From Diospyros lotus (Eukaryota; Streptophyta; Magnoliopsida; Ericales; Ebenaceae), in the NCBI RefSeq assembly GCF_014633365.1, contig NC_068351.1, forward strand, positions 7,074,907 through 7,138,906: a stretch of 64,000 bases of DNA, in the 5' to 3' direction. Position numbers and translations under genes: made by a program. The notes under the pieces were generated by a model, which worked only from the letters and a program-made list of their open reading frames with translations, was not told the DNA's origin and did not search any database. Positions 23,799-34,932 of the stretch are shown one piece after another; position 1 is the stretch's first letter, and the number at the start of each line of letters is the position of its first letter.

Positions 23799-24534
23799 AT
23801 GGGGCAGAAGAAGGGTTTTCTTCTTCTTCTTCTTCTACTACTGGTTCTGGCTGCCTCTTGTCTTCTTCTCTCCTCTGCTGTGGCTGCTGTTCCTTCCTCC
23901 GGTAAGTATATATGAACTAATAACTAGGCTAATTTATATACGTAAGTAAAGGGTTTCAACTTAATTGCCAATTCATGGCTTCAACTACTTATTATTCGTT
24001 CTCTAATATGCCCTTGTATATATTTGTTGATTAGCAGAAATCCTGAAGCCATTTAAGGATGATCCGTCCGTAGATTCAGTCCATCGCTTGCTTCCTCCTC
24101 AGGTCTTCTCTCCTTCTCTCTCTCTCTCTCTATACATATCTCTCCATCCATCCGTGCATCGTCTTCCTTTTCTTCCAACCCTTTCATTTGGGTATCTGTG
24201 TCTTAAGATAGGAGCATATATACAATATAAGCATATTAAGCAAAGGAGAATATAAATACAACAAGTAACAGGCGGCTTACAATCTTCCATTTCATAATTA
24301 TAAGGAGATTTTGAAGGGAGAAAACTACAAATTCTTCTGAACAAAACCAAGGTTACTCACAGTTATCTATATATGCATACAAAACAGGGTAAAATGGAGA
24401 CGGGCACTGGAGAAAAGCCAACAGATGAGGAAGGAGTACTGATGATAGAGCGAAGAATGGATTTGGAAACCACCGACTATGAAGGAACTGGAGCCAACGA
24501 CGACCATGATCCAAAATCTCCTGCTCAAGTTTGA
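23799..24534 (+). CDS. PSY: PSY-type tyrosine-sulfated peptide precursor (copy 3)
   Basis: Exons 23799-23901, 24038-24102 and 24388-24534 encode 104 residues. The signal peptide is MGQKK followed by a Leu run four residues longer than in copy 2, because of an expanded CTT repeat. Exon 2 encodes the same 22 residues as copy 2. The C-terminus is RRMDLETTDYEGTGANDDHD then PKSPAQV, again the PSY-type block with Asp before the Tyr. Relative to copy 2 the ligand has Glu for Lys after the Tyr and KSPAQV for KPPGQV, so it is more acidic. The exon 2 acceptor is the same tandem TAGCAG. All splice sites are intact and no stop interrupts the frame, so the gene looks functional. Confidence 0.85.
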
Positions 24535-24775
24535 CTTCAAATCCAATATTTGGATATATATATATATATATAAATATAAATATAAAATATCTTGTTATCA
24601 ACAATAGCAAGTTTAAATATAGCAGCCTTATTATATGATTAATTAGTCTGGTTTGATAGTACCGTTATTTCTTATCTACACATGTAATTAGAAGAATTCT
24701 AAGTTAACAAGGATTTCAGCCTTGAGAACTAAATTACATCGCTTAATTAATCAGATTCGTTGAATCCATAACTAA

Positions 24776-25454
24776 GAGCGTGTTTGATAGTTAATTTTTT
24801 TCATGGAAAAGGTAAATTTTTTCATTCAATTTTCTACTTGTGTATTGTTTGACAGCCATTTTTTACCGAGAAATAATTTTCTTTGTAATGGTCATGTGAG
24901 ATCATTTTCTTTTAAATCATGAAAATCAAATTTCTTGAAAAGAGAAGATCGATAAAATTTTTTAGGCAATTGAAAATAGGGGGTGGGTGGCTAGGGGATG
25001 AGGGAGAAGGGCAGGCGGGTGGAGAGGGTTTATAAACTATTTATATTTAATATTTTTAATAATTAATAAATATAAATATATAAAAAGAAAAAAGAAAAAT
25101 ATTCTATATAAATTATTTCTTTGGAAAACAAAAAAAATAATTTTGTAGTTTTATTTTTTTTGAGAAAATAATTTAATTAATTTAAAATATATTATTATTT
25201 TAATTTTTTTGTAAAATTTAATATTTTTCAATACATTTTTATCATTGAATTCCATGAAAAATGATCAAATTCTATGATAAATATTACCAATCAAACACCA
25301 AAAGATGAAAAATAATATCATTTTTTAGATAAAAAATTATACCAATCAAACAGGCTAAATTTCTAATTTTTAAGAATTCATTTTCTCTGCAATTCAATTT
25401 TTTAGAATTCATTTTTTTTTCACTCAAATTTTACAATTACAATCAAACGCACCC
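24776..25454. mobile_element. Tourist-like non-autonomous element with TAA duplication
   Basis: The left end GAGCGTGTTTGATAG and the right end ATCAAACGCACCC are imperfect inverted repeats (10 of the outer 13 bases pair). They are flanked by TAA on both sides (24773-24775 and 25455-25457). A 3-bp TAA/TTA target and GGGTGTGTTTGA-like ends are typical of PIF/Harbinger-derived elements. The inside is AT-rich and non-coding. Confidence 0.6.
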
Positions 25455-26555
25455 TAATTAAAAAACATGTTTAGTTTAGGCTAAAAATCTACAAGATCAA
25501 TCCTAATTGATTCCATGATTCGATCCAGTTAGATTCTTTTAAAATTTTTATTTTATTTTATTTTTAAATATTAAAAATAAATATTAATAATTTGAGATAT
25601 TTGAAAGGAATTGGTGTTTACTATTTCAATATCATCTATTATTTTCTTAATATATAAATATTTATTGTTTAATTTTTTATGTTTAACTTAAATATTTTAA
25701 ATATTATTTTACTTTCATCGTAAATTTGTGTTAATATTTATATATAAATTTTTTTACTGATAAAATAATTAACGTTACTTAATATATTTTTAAATCAATT
25801 AAATCTTTTATTTTAAAATTTATATCATAATCTTATTTATTATATTTTTGTTTTATTTAATAAAATATATATTCATTCGAGCTGAATCATATATATATAT
25901 ATATATATAAATTAAAGTTATTAAATGTATACTCCCAAAATAGTAAATGGAAATCAATGGGTGGATTTAGAAAAGGTGTTAATTGGACTCAACAAGCTTA
26001 GTGGCCCAGAATTGGTGGGCCAAATGGGTGACATTTGGGCCAGGTTTTCACTCTTTTGGAACATTTGGTAGATAATGTCCGATTACCATCACTAGTAGTA
26101 TAGTCAACACTGAATTAGAAAAAGTGGAACTCGCAAAAGCTTACCAAAAAAAAAAAAAAATCATTTTTAGTCACTTTTCTGAAAAAGAAATTGTTTTCAT
26201 CCACTTAAATAAATTAATTATACTCTATAATCATTTTACCAGTTTTGATCCTGCCAACTAATTTTGTAAATCTGCTATTTTATTTAAGTTTTAACTTAGT
26301 CAATTTTGACGTGTCACAATTTCAGTTTAAGTATTTTTCTTAAAAATAAAATGAATATAGAGTGTAATTAGTTTATTTGAATAATTATAGAGTGTAATTA
26401 GTTTCTTTGAATGGTTAAAAAATTTTTTTTTTCGAAAAAATGATTGTGTGCATTTATTTTTGATTAATTATTAATTATTCTCTTAAAAAAGAATGAATTT
26501 TTCTTAATATTCTTGAAATTTTGTTACAAGGCATACATCATTCCTATATAGTATA
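25455..26555. other. AT-rich intergenic, no supported gene
   Basis: Part of 25960-26100 matches the 3' flank of PSY copy 2 (12060-12180). Otherwise it is AT-rich with no coding signal. Confidence 0.5.
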
Positions 26556-26733
26556 AGGGCAATGTTATGTTGCTCATTGTCAGGCAACATAACATTTGCC
26601 CGACAATGAAGGGATGCGGCCCCCATGCATGTGGGGTTTGCTCTGCACATGGCCCCACGTGCATGGGGCCGCATCCCTTCACTGTCCGACAAATGCTATG
26701 TTATTCGGCAATGAACAACATAACAAAACCCTA
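26556..26733. mobile_element. GC-rich fold-back element (MITE-like)
   Basis: The two halves are near-complete reverse complements: AGGGCAATGTTATGTTG at the left pairs with CAACATAACAAAACCCT at the right, and the inner arms share GAAGGGATGCGGCCCCCATG in inverted form. The predicted hairpin is about 80 bp long with a small loop near 26635-26655. The central arms are much richer in GC than the flanks. The overlapping frames on both strands are a by-product of the palindrome. Confidence 0.75.
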
Positions 26734-28750
26734 TAATATAAATCTCTCTTTGTTTTTAACAAACCAACTAAAATAATAATTTTATCTCTATTTTAACATA
26801 TTTTCTTTCTCCACTAGTGGTGTGCAACAAAAAATTCAAACCAACCCAACTAAATTGCCAAACTCTTATTTTACAAATTAAAAGAAATGATCAATTATGA
26901 TTTAATAATTTTAAAAACTTTTCCAAGCGGTTTGATTAGAGTTTTGTGCTCGTAGCCTAGTACACCACCAAACCAACCGACTCTTCCAACAAATTTAAGC
27001 TTTTTATGGTTTAAATTTTATATTTAATTTTAAAATTATGAATTTTAATTAATTTTTAAGTAAAGTAACGAAAGCACAATATAATATTATAAATATACAC
27101 AATTTTTTTTTTTTACAAATAATAACTATTAATGATCCAATACTTTTAAGAATCGAAGTAACTTATATTATTGAATAGTTTTTAATTGTTTTAATTTTTT
27201 CATATATATTAACAATTAATTCTTATATTTAAACCGCTCAAGTCACGGAGCTATGGTTCGGATAATTTTAGAATTATCATCATTACGTGATTTTTTGTCG
27301 CTCTTGCCATTGATTTGGACAAAAAAATTAAATCGTAGGTAAAAATTTTGTTTAATTGTGTAAGATAAGGAATTGAATCCACGATCTACTAGTGCGAATC
27401 TCAACTTATCGTAATTCAATCATTTGACCTGTGTCTTAGAACTATGATTTGAAAAATTTTAAGTACATAAATAATAATTTGATTATGGTTTAACTTAAAA
27501 AATACATTCTACGTAGTCCAAATCTACCATTTGACACCCTCGTCCTCCAAACTCTGTCCTTGTCTCTCATATTCTTTTTTTTATTTCCACTCTACTCTTT
27601 TACGGTTTAATATTTTTTTATTTTTAAGTCAAAAATAAAAATAGAGTTTAATATATTTAAATTTATGGATTGTTAAATATTTCTAAAGAAATAAGTTGGG
27701 CAGGGACGTAACTAGAATTAGAGAATTAGAGCGGGGGCAGGGATGGAAATTCAGTGATCAAAAGACAATGGCGGAGGAGCAGCCTTCAATTGTTTCCAGG
27801 TGGGGCCCAATTCGGGACAAAGACATTGAAGGCGACATAAAAAGCGAACCCCCTCCTCTCAATCTCATCTTTATTCCCCCCAAAAAATATTATTTACATT
27901 TAATATTTTATTATTTAAAGTATTAAATTTGAATGTTTAAATAGTATTTTTTTTATTTGAAGAAATTAAATAATTTTATAAACTTAATGAGGTGATAATT
28001 ATGTATCATCTTTAAACTAATTTAATAATATTAAATATTAAAATTTAACTGTACTATTAAATTTTAAAAAATCACTATTTCCGAAACATTTTCCATCTCT
28101 GTCTTTTCAGAGAGAGATGGCCCTTTTTCTCTTCTTTTCAGGTGGCCCCCACCTTGACCTTTTCTGTCGTCTGACATCATCATCCAGTGCCGCGAGAACT
28201 CACGGCCACCATTCCCTTCTATCTGGCGTGGCTGCCACCTGGCATTCCACGTCACTCCCTATTCCCAGCCCCAAACAGCGCAGAAAAAGGATTCGATTCA
28301 ATTCAATTCAATGAACCCATTCGTTTGCTTTCTTCAAAATTATTAATTTATGCTGGAAAGAAGAAATTGTTATCATAAAAATAACATCTTTATTATACCA
28401 GAATGCTTGCAAGTGGGTTGGTTTAAAGATTGTAACTTTTTGATACAACCCTTTATCAGTCGCAATTTTCTTTTTTCTTTTTTGTTGATATGGTCGAGTA
28501 ATTTTCAGATTATTTTCCATTTCGGAAAGCAAATCCAAACGGGGCCTAAAAAGTACCTTCTTTTTCTAGCATTCAAAAGGCCCCCCTCTGCGTGAGCTTA
28601 TTTGGACACTTTATGGTTTCTTTCGGGCTTTGAGTCATAAAGCTTCTTTCCTCTTTTCCCTTCTTTCATTTTTGAATTCTAAGGATGCTTATGGAGAGGG
28701 GTTTTGTCGGTTTTATGAGTATTAATTAAGCTTTCTGGGTGTACGTTCTT
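26734..28750. other. Intergenic and CDF upstream region
   Basis: AT-rich to about 28060. Then a GC-richer stretch (28090-28300) holds an ACGT-type element, CCACGTCA, near 28247 that could bind bZIP factors (inferred). The short frames there have no domain. This is the likely promoter and leader of the CDF gene. Confidence 0.45.
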
Positions 28751-28757
28751 CACAAAA

Positions 28758-31092
28758 ATGAACGGCGGAGCAACGTCGGAGACCAAGGATCCGGCCATGA
28801 AGCTATTCGGCATGACGATTCCACTCCGGGAATCTCGCGGCTCCGATGTGGGTTGCCTGCCGCCGGCGAAATCCCGACTTGTGGTAGGCCTTTCTAGCCA
28901 CGCGTATGGACTTACGTTTTTACTCTCGATTTCCGGTTGATATATATCAATGTTGCCCTTGTTTTCTCGTGGTTTCTCGGCAACCAAGCAGAGGTTGAAC
29001 GGATTCTATTTTCTTATTCTTCGTTTCGGTTGTTTAATTTGGTGGTCTATTCCATTTATGTTTCCTTAGATAGGTTATCGCAATAAGAAGAAAGACGAGA
29101 TTTGCTCCTTCAAATCAATTTCTGTCCAATTTTTGTTTTGGAGATATCAGGTTCACTAATTTTTTTATAATGCTTTGTTTCGCTTCTCATCTGTACCATG
29201 TTGAAAGGGCTGAGAATTGAATGGAATTCTTCTTATCTTTTGGTTTGATTTTGTTCACAAATTGGAAATGACATTATTGTTTTGAAAGTTAATGTTTCTT
29301 TATTGATAAGCTCTTCTCTAGTTATGGTATTGTTAATTTCTTATTTGATGTTCTATTGGTTTCTAGATCTTTTGCCAGACTAGCCTACTAGAACTTGATA
29401 TTTGATTTTATTTTGTTACTTTTTTTCAAGTTAGATAGAGTTGAATAAACTGAAATCTTATTGTCAATCAAATAGTTTTTATCCGATTGAAATGAAATTA
29501 ATGATTTTCTCTTTATTCGAGATAATAGAGAATCATTTTAGGTCTGTCAATTGTGAATTTTCTGGTTAAGTTCATTAGTGATGACAAAGGAAAACTATTT
29601 TGTTCTCTTCTCTTCTGTGGTTGGGGGAGTGTGGGAAAGAAGAAACACTTGTTTCAGACAATGGTGAATTGGCTGATGTTTGTGCTTGGTAAAGAATTCA
29701 CCTAAACACTGAGGATTTTTTCATTTTGAAATTTAGGATGCGTGTAATGAAGCAAAAACCACAGAAGCCGAGGATGTTAATTTGAAACAGTCTGAAAGGA
29801 ACAACAAGAATTCCGTTACAATGAATGGCGAGGAGGAGAAGCGAGCAACTGGTGGTAGGGATAGAAATCGGGTAATTCTTATGCCAAAGGATGACCCAAC
29901 TGAGATAAGTAGTGTAGACCAAGACAAGGTTTTCAAGAAGCCCGACAAGATCCTTCCGTGTCCCCGGTGTAACAGTTTAGACACTAAGTTCTGCTACTTC
30001 AATAACTACAATGTCAACCAACCTAGGCACTTCTGTAAGAAATGCCAAAGATATTGGACGGCTGGTGGAACGATGAGAAATGTTCCTGTGGGTGCTGGAA
30101 GGCGAAAGAACAAGCAATTAGCCTCTCAATACCGTCAGATACTAGTCTCCCCTGAATCATCATCCAGGATTGATATTTCTGACTCTGCCAATCAACAACT
30201 TTTCTCCTCCGATGAATCTCCATGCAATTTGAGGCCTTTGACAAGCAATAGAACAGTGATAAAATTTGGTGCTGAAGGACCTTTACATGAATCCATGGCA
30301 ACTGTGCTTGATATCAGAGATCAGAAAGGTTGTGCTAATGACTCGGGTTCTTCCAGAGAAAATAGAGAGGAGCATTCCTCACGTGTTTCATTGATTACAT
30401 CTTTGAGTATGCAGCAGGATCACACATCTGACAAAGTCAAAAACCATGGAACTTCACCGGGGTCCTGTAATGAGCATATGCAGCCGAATCCTTTGCAGTT
30501 TCACCCTGTTCCTACTTGGGTTTTACCTTGTAATCAAGTTGGGAGCAAAGGAGGATCCATGTTTCCAGCTCGATGCTCTTCTGAACTGGTTTCTGTGACA
30601 GATGGTAGCAATGCCAATCCAATTCAATGGTGCTCCACACCAATGATGGCAGTTCCCGGCTTTTGCACGCCAACCACTCCTTTGCAGTTCGTACCAACAC
30701 CATATTGGGGTTGCCTGCCTGTTTGGACTGCAGGAAACAGAGGTACACCATTGGTGGGATCTGATGGCTCTTTTTCTCGGTCATTGTCTCCTAACAACAG
30801 TTGCTTGTGCAGCAACTCACCAGCATTAGGCAAGCATGCAAGAGATGCGAACTTGACGAATGAGATGTCCGAGAATGGTGTTTTGGTTCCCAAGACGCCG
30901 AGAATCGACAACCTGAATGGTGCTTCAAGGAGTTCCGTGTGGTCCACATTGGGTTTGAAGTCCAACCAGAAAGAAATTGAAGCCGGTTTTCCTAGTTCCA
31001 GGCCTCTCAAATCCGTTGAAGAATGCAAGGGCCACCCATCAGATGCCAACCCTACAGCTCTTTCTTGCCCGTCATTATTCCAAGGAAGATAA
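28758..31092 (+). CDS. CDF: Cycling DOF factor (CDF) transcription factor
   Basis: Two exons, 28758-28883 and 29737-31092, joined in phase 0 across an 853-bp intron, give 493 residues. Exon 1 holds [14 protein letters not shown] (about residues 10-23), the N-terminal CDF motif known to recruit the TOPLESS co-repressor. The Dof zinc finger spans about residues 113-169 with Cys117, Cys120, Cys142 and Cys145 in the C-x2-C-x21-C-x2-C spacing, then GAGRRKNK. Near the C-terminus are the CDF-specific blocks [10 protein letters not shown] (about 363), LGKHARD (about 405), VPKTPRIDN (about 427) and [10 protein letters not shown] (about 440), the region bound by GIGANTEA and FKF1-type F-box proteins for degradation. 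CDFs repress CONSTANS and FT-type genes and link the circadian clock to flowering, tuber or stress responses. The start is chosen because it keeps the N-terminal motif. A model using only the long exon would miss it. The frame is intact. The exact orthologue (CDF1 to CDF5) cannot be assigned here. Confidence 0.93.
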
Positions 31093-33248
31093 AGCGAAAT
31101 TCAAGGAGGTGATGCTCGAACTTCTACATTCTTTTCACCCATCAGAATGCTAATTATCTGGATGGAGAATGCAATTTTGGCCTGTTACTTCATGTTTTTG
31201 GGAATTCATGTTCTACTCTCTGGTTTTGATGTCTGGGAAACTCAAAAAACCATTGCAGAGCAATCTACAGACTTGTTCTGACATTTGTTCGACTTGTCAA
31301 TAAATGCTGTAAATGGAGATTATAGTGAGTTTTTGTGTTGCTTACTGTAAATGGATGCGACGGCGAGTTTTCAGTCGATTAGAGTTTGTGAATTAATGCA
31401 TCTTTGGTTTTGTTTAAGGAAAGCGCAGAAAGTATCTAATTTTGGAATTGCCTAAATTTTAGTTTACATGTTCAGATTCTCTTGTTATCAATTCTTGTTT
31501 GCTATGTCTCACCATCTGCATTTCATTCTGTAATTACCAGAAGATCCCAAGCTCTGAATTACCAGAATGTGTTGAACATGCAGATTTCTTTGGTCTTGTT
31601 TGGTTGGCGAGAAATTAGAGTCTTGAGTGAAATGAACTGAATATTATGTTGAACTTCTTGTTTTCTGTTCTGGTTTTTATAAGTTAATCCAAGTTGGACA
31701 AACAAAGTAATTCACTTATCACTTCCAAGATTGAAAGCGTTACGTTTGGTGGTGGAGCATAGAACCCATCGGATCAAACATCATAAACACTAAAGCTGAC
31801 ATTTTGAAACTGAAGAATGAATCTGTTATGTTTGTTATGTTGGAGCTTTTCTGCACTTAGAATTCCAAAGCTGCCCAGAATAGGAGCTCCAGGTTCCCAC
31901 CCATTATTTCCTCTCTTTCTGCAGTCTCTGCACAGTTAGAAAGCCTAAAACAATCTCTTCAACCAACAGTTGGGTGTGTGGGGTATCGATTTTGCTTTGG
32001 ATCCCAGACATTTCAAAACTAAGAATTTCAGCTCACTTTCTTTTCTGACCAACCAATCATCGCTTTTCTCACTTTAGTTTGGCCAAGAGGAATAATTTCC
32101 CTTTTTCCAAGAAGAAAAAGCCTGTTTTGAGGCCTTCCTCAATGCCCTTTTTTCCAGGAAAGACAACTTTAGGCAGGAATGATTCATTCTCTAACCGAGG
32201 AATATGTCCCTTTTATGAGTCGTCCTCCTATAAAAAAGAAAGGCTTCTGTTGAGTGCTTTGGATAAAGTAATTTTTGAACAATGAGGAACAAAGCAGCCC
32301 TCAGTTCTTGCTTTTGTGTGCTCTGCAAAAGTGACTAGGAACCAATGGATCACGGCCCTTCTGAGTTGTAACTGAAAATCTTCCAGGAAAATCTTCCAGG
32401 AGCAAGATTTTCTCTTGTTTTTGGGTCATTTCTGAGAAAATTATTTGAAACGGTCAAACTACGATTGAGTGTCGCACAAAACATTATTCTTTTTCGCTTC
32501 ACTGCAGTTATGGAGACTTTTTATACTTTCATATGCTCAGCCTTTGACATGCACTACAATAAAATCAAGTTTCAGAGACACTTAAATGTGATTGACACAT
32601 TTATCATAGAAAATATATAATTATTACATATTTTTTATAAAAAATAATCACACATTCTTAATTTTTTTATGAAAAAATATGTATAGCACAAGCATTTAAA
32701 GTTTATTTTCATGGAATTCATTTTCCAAGGGGTGGAGTGGATTTTGTTTTCTAGACAATATTACTTAGAATTAAATTCTAGATAATACAATCAAACACAC
32801 ATTTATATCTAATTGTATTTATTATAGCAAAGATTTTATCACGTGTCACACAAAGTATATAGACCAACTAATTCCATGCAGGCTTGTGACCTACATGGAA
32901 TTAAAGAGTACTTACCAAAAAAAAAAACTCAAACGTAAAAATACTATTAAGGATAAATATTTTTTCTACAAATATAAATCATATTTGAGGGTATCAAACC
33001 GCCACTGATAATTTAATTATTCAACACTTCTGTCTTTGTACATTACTACTATTATGGTTATAATTATTTTTACTATCAAAATCTGCTTGTATCGATACTT
33101 TTAAGCTCACAAATGATTCTGGTTTTGTTTTTTAATACAAAGGCAATAACAAGGGAACTTATATTATACAATATATATATATGTTTGTGATCCCTGTTTG
33201 GAACGTGCAAGCCTGTTCGCATTTAAGCTTGCGTAGAGTATTAGGACT
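31093..33248. other. CDF 3' flank and intergenic DNA
   Basis: The CDF 3' UTR probably ends soon after an AATAAA at about 31300-31306. The remainder, including the open frame at 32079-32285, shows no recognisable domain. Confidence 0.5.
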
Positions 33249-33392
33249 TATGTTGCACGGAAACACCTCATAGAAGTTGTTTTCCCATTTCAAAAACGTT
33301 TTAGAAATATTTTTTATTCCCGTTTCGGACTCTATTTATATTTATTTTTTTAAGAAAATATCCATTTCTCGTCTTTATTTACGTGCAACATA
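33249..33392. mobile_element. Short fold-back element, copy A
   Basis: The ends TATGTTGCACGGAAA and TTTACGTGCAACATA are inverted repeats about 15 bp long. The interior has CCCATTTCAAAAACGTTTTA and ATTCCCGTTTCGGA. A second copy of the same family lies at 49740-49900. No coding capacity. Confidence 0.65.
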
Positions 33393-33734
33393 GATTAAGA
33401 CGATGAAAGCTCAATCTGGAAGTATCCGTGCTGTTCCCATTTATCTCACACGAACGAGAATGTACCAGAATAGATGGAAATCTATATATCTTTTTACAAA
33501 CTGGTGAAATTTTAACTGGTTAGCTTGAATGCTTCATATACTACGAATTGTAATTAGGAAGAAAACATTTTCAATTGGTATAGGCAGCTTTGACCTTGCA
33601 CGTCGCCGATTACTGGCGTCCACGAACAATCCACAATCTACATTTTCAACATATATATATTTACACACACATATATATAGGACTCTTAAATTCTGAATCT
33701 GAAACCCATATTGATAAAAGGAATAATTAAGTTG

Positions 33735-34932
33735 ATGATGAAGCTGCCATTGTTGTTGTTTCTGTGCCTTATTCTTCTTCCCCTTTCGGTGACGGCCCAG
33801 CTTCGAGTTGGATTCTACAAGTCCACCTGCCCGAGGGCGGAGCTCATCGTCCGGCAGGCCATCCACAACAGATTCAAGATCGATCCCTCCATAGCCGCCG
33901 CCTTGCTTCGCATGCACTTCCATGATTGCTTCGTTACGGTAATTAAGAAGATAACCCATATTAATTTTTAGTTTACGTAGCATGAACCCCGAAGGGTTGG
34001 CATGGTGGTAAGGGATGTAGTGGCTTAATTTCTGTTATGTTTTTTCTTAGAAAATAGTCTTTTTTTCACATGTTTGAGCCTTTTTAATTAGTATGAACCT
34101 TACACTTTTTTGCATGGTTGGCAGCTAACTTGTGATGGAAAAACTTTTGTAGGGTTGCGATGCATCCATACTCATAGACTCAACTCCAAGGAAGCCGTCG
34201 GAGAAAGACGCTGGACCAAGCCTAGGCGTGCGAGGATACGACATCATCGACGAGGCTAAGAGAACCCTAGAAGCTACCTGTCCGGGAACCGTTTCCTGTG
34301 CTGACATCATAACTCTGGCCACTAGAGAGGCCGTCGTTCTTGCCGGCGGACCCAGCTACAGCGTTCCCACAGGGCGGCGTGACGGCCGGATTTCAGACCC
34401 CAGCCTTGTGGATTTGCCAGATCCATCACTTTCTGTGCCGGAGACATTAACATTCTTCGCCTCAAAAGGGTTTACTCTAAAGGAAATGGTGACACTTCTT
34501 GGTGCACACACAGTCGGAGTTGCACACTGCGGCTTCTTCCAGGACCGGCTAACGAACTTTCAGGGCACCGGAAGACCCGATCCGACCATGGACCGAGCTT
34601 TGGTTTCCAAGCTTCTAAGGATTTGTGGAACTCAACCGAGGAGTTTTGACAAGGACCCAACCATGTTTTTGGACCAAAACACGTCTTTCGTTGTTGATAA
34701 CCAGATCTATAAGCAGGTGATTTTGCGGAAAGGCGTGCTGCAGATTGATCAGGAGCTTGCCTTGGATAGATCTAGTGCTCCGATTGTGTCGATGTTTGCG
34801 TCGAACGGGCGTGCATTCGAGCAAAGCTTTGCCAAGGCCGTGGTGAAGATGGGCGGCGTTGAAGTTCTGGTTGGAAAGGCCGGCGAGATTAGGACGAATT
34901 GCAGGGTTTTCAACAAGAAGAAACATATATAG
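33735..34932 (+). CDS. PRX: Secreted class III peroxidase
   Basis: Exons 33735-33938 and 34153-34932, phase 0 junction, give 327 residues. Residues 1-21 are a signal peptide and the mature chain should start at Gln22 ([12 protein letters not shown]). The distal site is in [10 protein letters not shown], with Arg59 and His63. Calcium and disulfide motif GCDASIL follows directly across the intron. [14 protein letters not shown] and the substrate-region Pro in VPTGRRDGR are present. The proximal haem ligand is His187 in LLGAHTVG. Eight cysteines are in the family pattern, ending in RTNC. The enzyme uses hydrogen peroxide to oxidise phenolics in the cell wall. The sequence most resembles peroxidase 57-like members from memory. 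There is one intron, whereas the classical family gene has three. Two adjacent ATGs (33735 and 33738) are possible starts and differ by one Met. Confidence 0.93.

Noticed and set aside
24099..24610. Minus-strand frames over PSY copy 3
   Set aside because: They are antisense shadows of its intron 2 and exon 3.
26504..26776. Cys-rich frames on both strands
   Set aside because: They come from the fold-back palindrome; both strands read almost the same peptide.
29698..31049. Minus-strand frames under CDF
   Set aside because: They are shadows of the CDF coding exon.
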